A stretch of DNA of 64,000 nt from Marsupella aquatica (lineage: Eukaryota; Marchantiophyta): contig OZ316894.1 in assembly GCA_973895155.1 (NCBI GenBank), positions 1,054,001-1,118,000 of the forward strand, in the 5' to 3' direction. This document shows positions 12,301 through 25,000 of this stretch, piece by piece (the stretch's first letter is position 1; each line of letters opens with the position of its first letter). Under the pieces are notes generated by a model. That model was not told where the DNA came from and did no database searches. It saw nothing but the letters and a program-made list of their open reading frames with translations. The position numbers and the translations under genes are program-made.

Positions 12301-12583
12301 TGAGATCCCAAGAGCCCATGTTTTGCGTTTCCAAGACATTCATTCTGACGGTGTGATATTTGAGGGAGATGTTGACATGGTAAAGCACAGTCCATCGAAG
12401 TTAGAGCTGAAGATAAGACAACGACTTGAAATTTCCTACTACAAACCTGACACACCCATAGTCCGAGAGAGAACAGTTTGGAGTGCCATATGCACTCCTA
12501 AAATCATCGACTTTGACTGTTGTTTGGATATCAGAGTTGAGAAGTTCAACTTTGGTAAAGAGACTTCAGTGAGAGACTTTTAG
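9305..12583 (+). CDS. DEK C-terminal-like domain protein, function unknown
   Basis: Proposed exons: ~9305-9781, 10064-10182, 10297-10327, 10559-10723, 10900-11526 and 11634-12583. All have GT-AG borders and compatible phases; the upstream start exon is not resolved. Spliced residues from exons 2-4 form a DEK_C-like fold: PSDTFLRQIIRALLEK, then VTFQDIASQLEAKFKVDIS, then HVISLILQEAITEGAL. DEK_C domains bind DNA or nucleosomes in chromatin proteins. A basic KKMK/KRR segment precedes it. The remaining ~600 residues (Ser/Thr-rich linker, then a C-terminal ~315-residue block with PPPGRRIKKQKF and several beta-strand-like stretches) match nothing I know. I considered calmodulin-binding CBP60 and did not find its hallmarks. 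Nuclear location is inferred from the domain and basic patches. Confidence 0.6.
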
Positions 12584-15500
12584 TGTTGTTGGTATGGGGT
12601 AGCTATGTAGGAACTTAGAGACGAGAGCTTTGCCCTTGGTCACCCTGGATGGAAGAATGCCTTCCAAGTCTCATCACCTCCACCTCCTAAGAAGAGACTA
12701 GTTATCGTCACTCACTACAGCAGCTGTTGTTGATAAAGCCTATAATTTGAGCAGTCTAAGATTGTAACACAACCATTCATTTCATATCTGCAATTTTGAG
12801 CACGGACTTTGCACTGGGTCAAATATCTCTAACATGTGTTGCTGATTTCACACCTACTCTAACTCAGCTCTGCCATTGTTTCCGAACCCCATGAGAAGTC
12901 GTTAGCAAATTATATAAAATTATGTTCGTTCGTTTTTGGCGCAAATACAAGCCATTATACTTGCAATGATAAAGAGACATGATCATTCATCTTTGTTGTG
13001 ATGCCAGAAATACTGGTTACATTTTGGCAAAGTTATAAAGATTAGAAAATAAGAAATTATATCTCGAGGGGCAAAGAACAGCGACAGAAATTAACTGGCT
13101 CCAAATTTTTTGTGTACTTTTAGAGTAAAACAAGTAATTTGGAATATTTATTTATTTATACAACAAAGAACTCTGAGTGTTAGATCTGACTAACATATTG
13201 GATTGTAGATTGGTAAACAAAGAGGACAGTGGATGATGGTGCAAAATGGTCTGAAGAAAAATACATGTTGATTTTTGAAATCAACGATGAGATCAGATGT
13301 TGCTAACTAATGATGCTGGTGTGCATTTTAAACCGAAGGTACTTTAAGTCAGTCAATTATTCTTGTTGGGTTTTCAAGATGTTGATAACTAATGATGGTG
13401 GTGTGCACTTTAAACCCAAGGTACTTTAAGTTTGTCAATTATGCTTGTTGGGTTTTCATGACGCTGTTTCTATGCTACTAGGTACGCCAGCATTCCAAGG
13501 CGGATCATTCCCTATCTAGGATGGTTTGATTGGGTCTGAGGGCCTTGACTGACAGCTTCAAAAGAGTTTTATATTTCATGTGTCAGTATTATATTAAGGC
13601 TTTGGTAAGGATAGCTGAGTATTCTCTTTTGAGCACCTTGTTGGTATTGTCAAAGCATCATCCCACCCTCCCTCCACTCAAAATAAGAATAATTGGGTCT
13701 GCCGCAATCTCAACAGTCCATGATTTTATTTTTTTAAGTTTTGTATGGGAGTTGAACTGGCAATTGCATCAAGGGCGTAGGAGGGAAGATATGTGGGACC
13801 TACTTAATATATTAAATGATGGAAAGCTTTAGATCTTTTTTGATGGACATCCATCAGATCTTCAAAAATATGACAAATTAAACTATGACCAAGAGGTTTT
13901 TTTTTGTAGATTTTGCTTAAACTACAAGTCCTAGTATAAGAGCCTCCAGATGGCTCCGGATTAGCTCCGGGTTGATGTGTACACTGACTTTGCTTGCATG
14001 TATGAATGCTTACAGACATAAAGGGTACACAACTGATTTTCAATAACATCCTCTTACAATCTCTATATATATTATATGTCTTATGGCCAACTGGAGAACG
14101 GGCTACCCAGCCTGTTACAAAGCTCTGTACTCTTTGTCAATGTCTCAATGGGAGAATGCATGTTCATCAAAGCTCTGTTTTCTCTGCCCAGTGGAAGAAC
14201 CAAGCCTAGGCGCCCTTTTTACATTGATTGACAAACAGTTCCTATTGACTCTACCACCCTTGACAACCTCCCTAACCAATGACTGTCAAGGGGGAACTAC
14301 AACACCTCTTGTAGAGGTTCAGTCATTGAAGTTGCTATATGGTGAATCCAACTCTCATGTTTTGTCTTATTCATATTTGTGTATCATGAATTTTTATTTG
14401 AATGTACCTTAACAAAGGGCATCCTTTGTATCACATAGACTTTTAATTCATTTTTGGACCCCTTTAAATTTTTGGTATTTTATAGTGTTTTGAATTTATT
14501 TTGGCAGTCTCCTTTAATTTGTATAATTTGTAAACTTTGTTAAGTCCTAGAGAGAAACTAAGGGTTTCATTTTCTACCGCTTTTAAGTATACTCATGAGT
14601 GAGAGGAATTGATTGAATCGTCGATACTGCAACCAAGGGTTCATCTTCTTGATCAATGAGAAAGGTGACTTAACAATCGAACGAGAGGCATCTCCCTTGA
14701 GTTTCCGCCATTAGTCAAAGAAGTCCCACACAGATATGAGCCGATATGAGCCATGTGAAACACAGAAAATGCAAAACCTCTGCGGCAAGCAACAAAAGAA
14801 CCCATCGAATGCTTTGTGATTTCGTATGCGACCTACCTTTCTGGGTCTGGGATTGGTCTCGGCATAGTGGATGTGGAGGCGATTGACCATGGGAAATAAT
14901 GCAGAGGAAATTAATGATGCCTTTCTACCTGAAAGCGAAGAAAGGGTTGAATTCTGTGCACCAACACATTACTCGTCTTTCGATGGCTAAAAGCTCTAAT
15001 TCAGTTTTCTTTCAATTATACACAATTTCCGAAGTCACGAGTCGGGTCACCAATGCGAGAAGAATAGCGGAAGGAGCTCGTCAGGGAAATGAAGATGAGT
15101 AAGTTCCAATGTGAAGCTTCGGCGAAGGAATCAGCGTAGGAATTTCTTCTGTCCTCCAATATCAAATGGTTGAAGGATCTGAGGTGCCCACAAGAACAGG
15201 CAAGGTATGCAACTTACACATTCTGCAAAATGAGGAAGCTTCAGTAGTCAGGAGCCGAAAGAATTGAAGCATCATCCGCAATAGATCACACCGTGTAACT
15301 TCCAGGTCGCTTAAGACTCCGAATTCCCCAAAGGATACGGGCAGAGCACACGATGTCTGCACTAATGCGACTGGGATGGCCGAAGGTGTCAGGTAGAGTA
15401 CGCGACTGTGAGCATCCACCAAACGCGAGTTCCTCGAATCGAGGAAGAAGACCGAAGAATTCGGGAAGACTTGAACGAGTCACTTTGAACACGTGCCCTC

Positions 15501-16552
15501 GGGATTTGGGTAGGAAACGATTTACTCAAAGGAACCAAACCGAAGATGCTCTAATCCGCCTAGGTATCCTTTCAGGGGCATCAGGTGACAGTCCAGCACT
15601 ACTGCCTCGACCTCAATGAAAAATTATGGGCAATGCTAACTAGATGTCCCACTTCAGGCTGAGCTCACTAAAGTCGAGCGGATCCACAACAACACAACAA
15701 GCTGTCGGTGGACAGCTCCTTCTAAAACACAGGTTCCGTTCTCTATCATCAAAGAAAAATAGGAAAAGATTTTACGTCCATTCAGGCGGAGTCCAGACTG
15801 TAACCTTGCTGAGATTCCCGTGAGGCATCTCGGAAATCTCTCTCCATATATTCACTCCACTCCGCAGAATACAATGATGTGGAGGCGCAAGGAAATAAGC
15901 TCGACAGAGGATGCAGAATAGCTTCGCAATTCTCACTGTATGCACCGAGATCTGTGATTTGTAGACTTTAATCCTATCTGCGACATACTACTTAAACGAC
16001 TCTGTCAACAGCGAGGTTCCCCCCAACCAATTCACGTTCCAGTGAAGAAAAAAGCTGGTACCCTTGGAATGCCAATTCGGTGAAAGAGTCGAAATTGTTC
16101 TTTCGCAAGAAGAGCAAGAACAAACGCACTATCATATCAAAATTCCAACGTGTAGAGAGCTGCAAGCATTGTATACACCAGGACTTAACCAAATCACAGA
16201 TACGTAGAATTGCAAGTTCTGCCAGCGTAAAGTTGGAAACATACAAGTGAAGAACAAGATACGATTACTCCGAAGGTATGAATCCATTGTCGTTCACAAA
16301 GACATAAATTCATCTCAGGAAAAAACCCTCCGACCGCCTTAAATGAAACCCTAGGGTCTACCTTTACGATCAAGCATCTAAGTGTCATCACAATCAATCT
16401 CCGCCCCAGAAACAGTCGACGAACGCCAGGCTTTCCGGCTAAAACTTCAAGTGATGAATAAACGGTCTCGTGTAAGGCGTTTGCTGCACTTGCCGCAGAA
16501 ACTACAGAAACTAGAACTTCCTCGAGCCATAAACTGTGAAACTACAGAATCC
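12584..16552. other. Intergenic, AT-rich, no supported gene
   Basis: No reading frame here has a recognisable domain or credible splice signals. It contains an 82-bp tandem duplication (13296-13459). An AT-rich stretch at 14420-14600 has a CAAGGGGGAAC upstream that loosely resembles a retroelement polypurine tract, but I find no ends. The segment 14880-16500 is of higher complexity but has no convincing coding content. Confidence 0.6.
13296..13459. repeat. 82-bp tandem duplication, two copies
   Basis: Two adjacent units start at 13296 and 13378 with GATGTTG(C/A)TAACTAATGAT and run through GGTACTTTAAGT to TTGTTGGGTTTTCA. They differ by scattered substitutions. Confidence 0.85.
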
Positions 16553-16993
16553 CTAAGCAGTGAGGACCACAGCGCCGCCGGCCTCCTTGATCTTCTTCTC
16601 CGCGAGCTTGGAGAAGAACTTAGCCTTCACCACAAGAGGTTGCGACGGAAGATCACCTTTCCCGAGCACCTTGAAGAACCCATGCTGCGTGACGTCCAAC
16701 AGAGGCGCCGCCGACTCGCCGCTAGCCTTCTCTCTCGCAGTCTCGGGCACCAGCGACCAGAGCTTGTCCACGTTGATTAGAGGGCAGTAGAATTTGTTCA
16801 TGGTCTTGTGGAAATACCTCATTCCGACCTTTCCGAAGTATCCCGGATGATACTTGTCGAAGAGAATTCGGTGGTGGTGCAGTCCTCCAGCGTTTCCTCG
16901 TCCTCCAGGATGCTTCCTGTGTTTCCCGATTCTTCCGTGCCCCGCGCTCACATGACCTCTCTTTTTCCTGTTCTTCTTCAGCCTGGTCGTCAT
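16553..16993 (-). CDS. RPL27A: 60S ribosomal protein L27a (uL15)
   Basis: A 146-residue intronless frame that matches the eukaryotic uL15 family end to end in length and sequence. It opens [20 protein letters not shown], then has [21 protein letters not shown] (the Gly/His-rich loop that threads into the large-subunit rRNA), the [18 protein letters not shown] signature, the [10 protein letters not shown] helix and the C-terminal [19 protein letters not shown]. The start is the first Met after a pyrimidine-rich leader. The protein is a structural part of the cytosolic 60S subunit. Being intronless it could in principle be a retrocopy, but the frame is intact with no damage and many plant RPL27a genes lack introns, so I call it functional. 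Confidence 0.95.
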   Translation of the reverse strand: MTTRLKKNRKKRGHVSAGHGRIGKHRKHPGGRGNAGGLHHHRILFDKYHPGYFGKVGMRYFHKTMNKFYCPLINVDKLWSLVPETAREKASGESAAPLLDVTQHGFFKVLGKGDLPSQPLVVKAKFFSKLAEKKIKEAGGAVVLTA

Positions 16994-19900
16994 CGCTCCT
17001 GCCTGATGATGCTGCTGCTAATCGACCGAATTGTCCCGCAGGCGCTTCGATCGATCGAGCTCGAAGCCGAGATCGAAAAGTAGAGCTTCGACCCTCTACT
17101 CGAAGGAAGAGGAGAGACAGTGAGAAAGGAGTCTCAATGTGGAGACCGCAGACTTTAGGGTTTTCGCAACGACAGTTTACGTTTTTAGGGTTTACGCTGG
17201 ACATTTCATGTGTCCAGTCCCGATCATCCATTTCCTCTCGACGCGATGCAATCTCGGCCGTTTGGTTTTCTTTCTTGCAATGAAATGAAATGAAATGAAT
17301 TTTTATTCAAAGGACAAAGTACCCAAAACGAACGTCCAGGGACCAAAATAAGATACGGGGAGAAGGGTTTTCAGAGCTTAATAAGGCACCATCATAGAGC
17401 TATGAATAATGGCCTGAATGCCTGAGTTTTGCTCATAAATAAATAGTGGGTATCATGACCACCCTTCTCATTCCACCCCAACCTCAGTTTTTTGCCCTGG
17501 AGTCACTGCTTCACTGGAGACTATTACTTACTTAGATATTTCACTTTTTGATTGTGTTTTATTTAGAGACAACACAGACTGATTCATGTTTTTTCTTTGG
17601 CCTGCAGGACTGCATGCTTGGAGGTAGATGTAGTGCCACAACCTCAACCAGGGGTCCCAGCTACAGTCCTCTTTCTTTGGTAGATCTCTTCACCCACTTC
17701 ACAATGCACCTGGTAGCTCATTGAGATCATCTGTGAATTTCAATCAGGTTACAACCTATTGCCCGTGGACGGTATATAACAAAAGTGCCATAAAAATGGC
17801 ATGTCGGGACCACCCCCTCAGGGTGCAACTCAAGTTGGAATCCGACCAGCCTCCCCTATGCTTTGTTTGAATGCACCAGCGCTCTTGTGCTACTAGCTCT
17901 CCATCCCTTAGCCAAAATGGAATAGCATGGATCTCAATTGATCCCCGTGGACTGATGGTTTGTGAGGGTTTTTAGAACATATATTCTCCTTATGAATGTC
18001 CTTCCCTGGGGAGCTGTCACCCCTACTCCATGTTTGTCCCTTATTTTTGGTATGCAACTCGTATCTAGTTAAGGCCATAACTTCTGGCCTGTGATGCTCT
18101 TTGTGATGTTACACATAGCATCGCATAGAGGTCAATTGGGAGCTCATGATGGTGTTACCAGCAACCATTCATGACCACCTTTCTTAAGGGGCCTTCTTGG
18201 ACTTGGGGGTATCATGGTGGGTCCGCAACAGTGGAAGTCTCAACACGAAAGGGCAAAACCTTACACTGGCCATGATCTCTGTAATGGGGGCTTTACAAGA
18301 GGAAAATTAATGAGGGTTGGTGTGAGCATGCATGGCCAAGGTCTCTTTGCTCAATTGAGACTTAGGGTTGAATATAAGACAGTGCAGTACTCTACAAGAA
18401 TCCAGCCATAGGTCCACCTCCTTTTAAACCTCTAGAAGCTTGTGCACTCAGAACCCATTCTAGTCTTGTGGCTTGTTAGATGTAGACCTGTGTGTAGACC
18501 ATATCCATTAATAAGATCTTTACCCAGTCTCCCTGATGAAGGTTTCCCCCTCATAACCTAAAATAATGTTAGTCATCCTCTCCGTACACATCCCGGTACA
18601 CATTCCTAGACATACAGCCGCTCCCATGAGGGGTTTACTTAGTATATCTTTTAACTTGTTGTACTACATGCAATCCAAGCCTAATCAAAGTACCTAGTTC
18701 ATTTTCCCCAGCAACTCAGGAAACTTTACTCCTTTGTGTGTGTGGTGGAGTGCTTGAAAATGACCTCTTTTGTTTCAAAAATTTAGTTTTTCAAACCAAC
18801 AGATCCTCCTAACTTGCAAAATACAGCAAATCAATCACAACTTATCAATAATAAATGTAAGCTTCAAGATTGAAGTAAATAAGGTGTACAATATGGGAAG
18901 CATTGCTTGGTCTACAAAAGAAGCAATTCCCCTTCATTTTTTTACCTTCAATCTCAATTTTTTTGTGCTTCCATTATTTCCTCAACCCCACAACCTACTA
19001 ACAGCCAAGCTGTCAATGAGGCGATTGACAAATTAAGTTAGAGAACAAAGAGGAGTTTCCACTGAAAAGTAGACTTGGAAAAATGAGAGTCACTTCACTT
19101 GCAACATTGCTTCTTGGTCATTCAATCCCAAAGCTACTAAGTGGGCAAGCACAACTCATCATCTCAATTCAATAAGGAGTAGTGACCAACATGTAGATTC
19201 AATAAGCCACCTTGTGTGTTTCAGTTTGATGAGTAGGGCCTTAAACTAATTTCTTCTAAAGTCCCACCATTTGAATCAATCAGCAGACTGTGGATGCAAT
19301 AGTGTGTGTTGCACTAAAGAGAGTGAATGCAGAAACCAATTAATGAAAGAGCTGAAGTGAGGGGTGCCATGGAGAAAGTTGAAGCATACAAATTGGCCGG
19401 AAGGCTAATGTGGAGAAGACAACAGTAGGGAACCCCAGAGTGGAGAGGACTTGACAAAAAAACATTATTTTCTATTATTGTAGTTGACGAAAGAGAGCAA
19501 GGAAGCAACTGAGTGAGCAGGTAGAAAAACAAAGCCATGTAGAATGTTTTGAGAGATATGACATGTGTGTGATTTTCTTGAAAACTATCCATGAAAAAGT
19601 CAGAACTTAAAAATAATATTAGCTGTAGTGTGATGTAATTTTGGCCTCAAAAGGAAGGTTTTACTGTACAGCTGTTTGTGTTAGCAAGTTAGAAACATCT
19701 CACAAATCTACACACTTAGTCTCTCCACCTTCTAGCTTCTAACTCCTAGCTCTTGTTCATATCAACCTGGAGTGGAGTCAGCAAGAGACATCTCACAATT
19801 CTACACACTCAGTCTCTCCACCTTCTGGCTTCTACTGCCTAGATCTTGTTCATACTAAACTGGAGCTCTTCCATGCTCCTCAATGCATACACTAATCTCC

Positions 19901-22020
19901 CACAAATACTTTGCCCTCCCAAGCATCCCCTTTTGGGACATTGCACTTCAGCTTTGTCCCCACAGTATCACTAATATCATACTATAAAATCATCGCTCTT
20001 GGAAAATTAACACTTCCTCCTGATCTACCCAAAACCCTAATAGCTCCCTAATCGGGGCCCTAATTCAAAGGAGTCTCACATGGCATTGCCCTTTGAGAAA
20101 ATGGCCAATATCTGAGATGTGTTGGGATGATAGTTAAGACAGTTTGCAAGGCAAAGGAATAGGAAGTCCTTTAGGCAACACTGAAGATGGCCAGACTGGA
20201 GAGGACACTAAGTTATCCCTAAATTATTGAGAGACTTCACTTGTGATACTTTGCTTTGTGTGCTCAATGTGGAAGGTGGCAACTGTTCTATTCAACACAT
20301 TTGGTTGAACCTGGTTTCATGGGATAACACATGGCTGAGAACCACTGGGGAGTAGGGGGACTGAATGGCTGCTATTTTAAGGTCAAATCACATGAGAAAT
20401 GGCCCTGACTGTACTACTCTAGTTTGATTTTTTCTTTTTATACAGATGTGGGTACCCTAAGTGGGGAGGGAAGACCCTAGCCCTCACCCAACGTATGAGC
20501 TACACCAAAAACACATATGGTAAGTGTAATACCTAGCCACCCCAAAGGTAGAAAGAGCTGGCCAAGAGACCTTCTAGGGCTGAAGCGTGAGGTACATCCT
20601 GGAATCTACTTGAGCCATGGAAGGGGAGGCACCATACTTGACCCTAACCCAGGCATACATAGCTTAGTGGAGCTCTGCCTGCAGGGCCCAAGTTGGTGGC
20701 TCTAAACCTGCTTATAGTTGGCCCCACCTGCACTGGGCTCTACCTTCTTGACCCTAAGAGGACCCCCACCAGTGATTGCATTTGGTGGACAACACTTGTT
20801 GCATCTAGCCACGTACAGACAATCTCATGGGCAGTGTTGAAGCAAAATGGCACTAGTGTGCTTAATATGTAGTCACAAAACAGAAGAACCCAAAAACAAA
20901 ATTGAGGTAATACATCTGTCACAAGTTTTGTACTTGTCACTAGATGTGTTCTACCAAACCTACCCCAAATCAGAATATAGTTGCCTACACTGTTTGTAAT
21001 TACCATTTCTATGGACTGCCCAGCCAGATTTGTGATTTGGGACTTATTGTTGATGATGAGAGGGCCAATTACGAATTGAACTCAAGAAAAATTGAGCACC
21101 AGAAGAGCCATTTGACACAAATTTCTGGATTCCTCTCGTGCTCGAGATCTTGATCATGACGCAGTGTGTCCCATCTTCTTTGAAAAAGTGTCACCCTTGA
21201 TTTTTGATTGATTTTCCTTAGGGGCTACATTATGCTCCAAATAGTTTTCTAGATAAACACAATTAGAATTACCATGATGTTACTATCAGCCAGTAGTGTT
21301 AGTCCATATTTAACATTTGTACCTTGAATTGAAACCCAGCAGCTAAAATTTTGGGTTACACAAATAGTGCAACAAAGACCAATTACTCTGAGATTACCAG
21401 ACTTGATGATCTAGCCCACAATTTTAGTCACTTGTGGAGGTGCTCTAAACTGGCACCTTGACTTTTTAAGGGATGAGGTTTAAATGATAGGTATAATCGT
21501 ATGGCACTGTTCTTTTCCTTTATCGGTGATGAACTACGGTAAAACCCATAGAATTGGAGCTTGTTGTCAAAAGCCACCAATTCGGGGTTTAGGGGTTTAG
21601 TGGTAGATGCGGGAAGAAATCTCGGAGGGGCTTTTAATTTGAGACGAGACCTGTTTCCGTCTGGAGGTGTCGAGAAACATTCGGTCTGTTTGCGCGTTGC
21701 TTCTCTATTCTGGAAGGGCATCACTCTCCAGTCCAGAAGCCAGAGAAGGTCCTTCGAAACCCACTCTTGTGATCTCTTCTTCGTGATCTCTTCATCCTGT
21801 TAGAGTTACTGAATTATGGGTTCCAGAAGTCAATCCGCTTATGACAGCACCCCATGTTGGATATTTGAAGCCCTATCCTCCTGCTTCTGCTTGAGTACCT
21901 CAATTTTGTGAGCAGCAGATTGTTCACTCCTCCACGGGTTGGACACACTAAGTGCATTCTGTCGAGACCCTCCAGCACGAGGTTGGACGCAAGGCGGGGG
22001 CGGTCCAGCGAGGAGGCAAA
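16994..22020. other. Intergenic, no supported gene
   Basis: The first ~200 bases are the probable leader and promoter of the minus-strand RPL27a gene, including a short (AAATG)n run near 17280. The rest is AT-rich with many stops and no recognisable domain. It holds a ~94-bp tandem duplication (19691-19868). The last few hundred bases (about 21780-22020) are probable promoter and 5' leader of the TRMT2A-like gene. Confidence 0.6.
19691..19868. repeat. ~94-bp tandem duplication, two copies
   Basis: Unit 1 from 19691 and unit 2 from about 19785 share AGA(A/G)ACATCTCACAA, CTACACACT(T/C)AGTCTCTCCA, CCTTCT(A/G)GCTTCT and TCTTGTTCATA, with small gaps. Confidence 0.8.
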
Positions 22021-25000
22021 ATGGCATCCTCAGAGGCTGATGAACACACTCGCCCTTCAGTGGACGAAGAAGAGCCGCCAACCAAACAGCTGAAATTATG
22101 TGTGGAAGATTACCAAATTTCGTCGTCAAATTTTGGAGGAATAGACGCTTACTCACTAACCATGCAAAGTGCCACAGAAGATACCGATGGAGTTCTCATT
22201 CCAGATCATTCTGTGGCCACCTTGGACAATGTGCTACTGGAAGATGGCAGCAATTTAGTACCTACCCTAAATTTTGAGGATGCCCAGGTCGCCTCAATGG
22301 AAGGCTCAAAGACTGAGGAGCTCAGCAATTCTGGAATGCTAGTGGCTCAGCTTACAGAATTGGACGCATCCTCAATGGTCATTGATACTGAGAATGTGGG
22401 TATTGTAGATGTGGGTATCCCCGAAACTGAGGAAGCGGGAGTTCATACGGCTGAGAATGAACTTACCACGAATGGATCCGCCCACGAGGTTTCAGAGGGG
22501 AATGCTGCAAATGTATCGCATGCCCCAGTTACTACTGCTACAGGAGTGCCCACAGCTCAAACCGTTGGCCTGCCCTTGGATTTAGGCGCAGGAACGAGTG
22601 CAGTACAGAGAACGAAAACGAGCTTGTGTTCATATTTTCGCAAAAAGGGTTGCAGGCATGGAGCGGCTTGTAGGTATGCGCATGGTGAAGAGGAGCTCAA
22701 GCCGAGGCCTGATGGATCCTGGGACCCCACGTCAGAACGTGCCAAGGCTCTTCTCGTGCAGAAGTCTGCTGCTTCTCCTGCTATTGATTCTGCTGCTGCT
22801 GATCCCAACCTTGCAGAGGAAGTACATGCTGCTCCGGTAAAGGCCCTCGCTAGGGAGGGGACGGAGGACTCCACTGTCAACCCTTTGAGCAAGTGCATTA
22901 TACATGTGCCGAGGGGTTGGAGCGTGGACCAATTCAAGAAATTTCTGACAGAGAATGTATGCTTCTTCAGCTCCTGCCCTTACGACATATTTGCTTCTCT
23001 CGAATGTAATACTAAATTCACGGATTAATGTGGGCTACTTTGGGGTCGAATTGAAGCCCTTCAGCCAGTTGTGTATGGCTACCATCGTCTAATTTTAAGC
23101 CTTGTTTGTTCTAAAAATTCGTGTTTCGTCACAATTTCTTCTAAATTTCGCTCATATTTTAATTTGCAAAGTCTTGTTTCTCTATGAAGGAAATTCTCCC
23201 TTCTGATGTGCATGTGCCTCCCGGTATTCTATGTCAACAATCTCCGTCTTTAGCTGTTCTGCAAGTTTACTGCTTCCTTCTGCTGTTCTCTACCTTCAGT
23301 GATTCTCATCTCCAAGACTCAGCTGGTTTTGATTCCAGAGTATTTCATACACAACTGCGAAGAAAAGGAAGGGTATGAGTGTGGCATTCGTGGGGTTCAA
23401 GACTCTGGAAGATGTACTGACAGCCACAGAGGTATGATATCTTTCAAAGGTTTGGAAAGGTCCAATTGGGTTCGAAGTGAAATTCGCGCTAAATAAATCC
23501 CAAATCATGGTTTGCTCCATCAACGGCTGCAACCAAAACTACACCGTAGTTTTGATAAAAGTTGCCGTTGAAAAGTTGTGGACATAATATAGGGTTTGGC
23601 TTCCATATCTACATGGTTTGAAATCTGTGATGACAGGTCTTGGGGTATGGTATATTTTCAAGTCTGAGGTGTTTCGTGATCGTGGTTCATGTCTTTGTGA
23701 TGAATGTTGGTTTGGGTGGGAAGGCAGGTACTGGATGGAAAGTCTGTAAACAAGAAGCAATTGAAGGTAGCAGAGTCTCGTTCCCGGTCATGGGAGAAAG
23801 ATACCACAACCGGCTTGTCAGATGTGACTAAGGATGCTGCCCAGGATGGCGGAGCGGAAGCAATCAATGATCCAGGGCTCAATGGCAACGGTTCTGATGA
23901 TGAAGAAGTTGGAGATTTAGAACTCGCTGCAATAAGCCGGGAGGGGGCCGCCGGTGAAATACGAAATGTGCGTGATGCAGTCACTCCGCTTGCTGATAAG
24001 CCATATGAGGAGCAGCTCGGTATCAAGAGGGATAGCATTGTACAAGTACTCAAAAGACTGGTATGTCGTGTACATGCTACAGACTTTCCATCAGATGAAA
24101 AGTATTTAAGACTCCGGTTCAGGCAATGTGCTTCGCTGTTCAGAGCAGATTCTGATTCAGTCCTTGCCCTTTGAAAAACCGTTTCCCACCCTCGTTTTTA
24201 CTTGCTGTTGACGTAAAAGCACGCTCAAGTTTTCCATTTATGAATTGGTTTACAAAGCATATGTCCAGCAATAATCATACACTTTTGGTGCAGGTCCGCA
24301 ATACAAGAAAGGGTATCTCTTCTGGAGGTCTTCTTCCAGACTGGATTTCATCTGCTAAAGACAAAGGTAAGTCTAGTAATCTGTCATCATCCGGATCGAG
24401 CATGTCAACAAAGTTGTATTCTGTCTCAATTTTGTCAAGGAGCCTCTTAACAAATCAAATTTTGAAACTGTCAGGTGGACTGCCTTGTGCCATGGAAGGC
24501 GTCCTAGCATCACCGCTCATTGATGGATACCGGAACAAGTGTGAATTCAGTATTGGCTGCACTGCTGATGGAGACAGGGTGGTGGGTTTCCAAGTGGGAT
24601 CATTCCGGTAAGGTGTCTTCACCATGCATGACAAATTCTTTGCATGGCTGTTTGTTCTGGGTGACCGTCACAAAAGCATAGCCGGTAGTCAAATATATAT
24701 AGCTCCATATAACTCAAATCACAATTTGAATCACTAATGCTAGAAAGTTCTTGGTTAAACAGGGAGGGCATGCTTGCAGTTGCAGAACCAACAGATTGTC
24801 GAAATGTCTCAACGATTGCGCGAACATTTGCTGCAGTTTTTCAGGATTTTGTGCGACAATCCGAGCTACCTGTTTGGAACAAGAAAAACAACTCTGGATT
24901 CTGGCGTCTACTAATTGTAAGCCAATGTACAGTTAATCATTAGTTTGAGTGCTGGTTACTCATTTCAGAAAATTGCCCAATCCATTTTGAAGGTCTTTCT

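Noticed and set aside
10039-12583. CBP60 calmodulin-binding protein
   Set aside because: The general layout suggested it at first, but conserved CBP60 segments are missing and the spliced N-terminal part fits DEK_C instead.
14040-14600. Solo LTR of a copia element
   Set aside because: A polypurine-like CAAGGGGG and AT-rich LTR-like sequence are present, but I found no TG...CA ends or target duplication.
16382-17231. Several frames overlapping RPL27a on both strands
   Set aside because: Alternative frames of a highly conserved ribosomal protein gene; no independent similarity.
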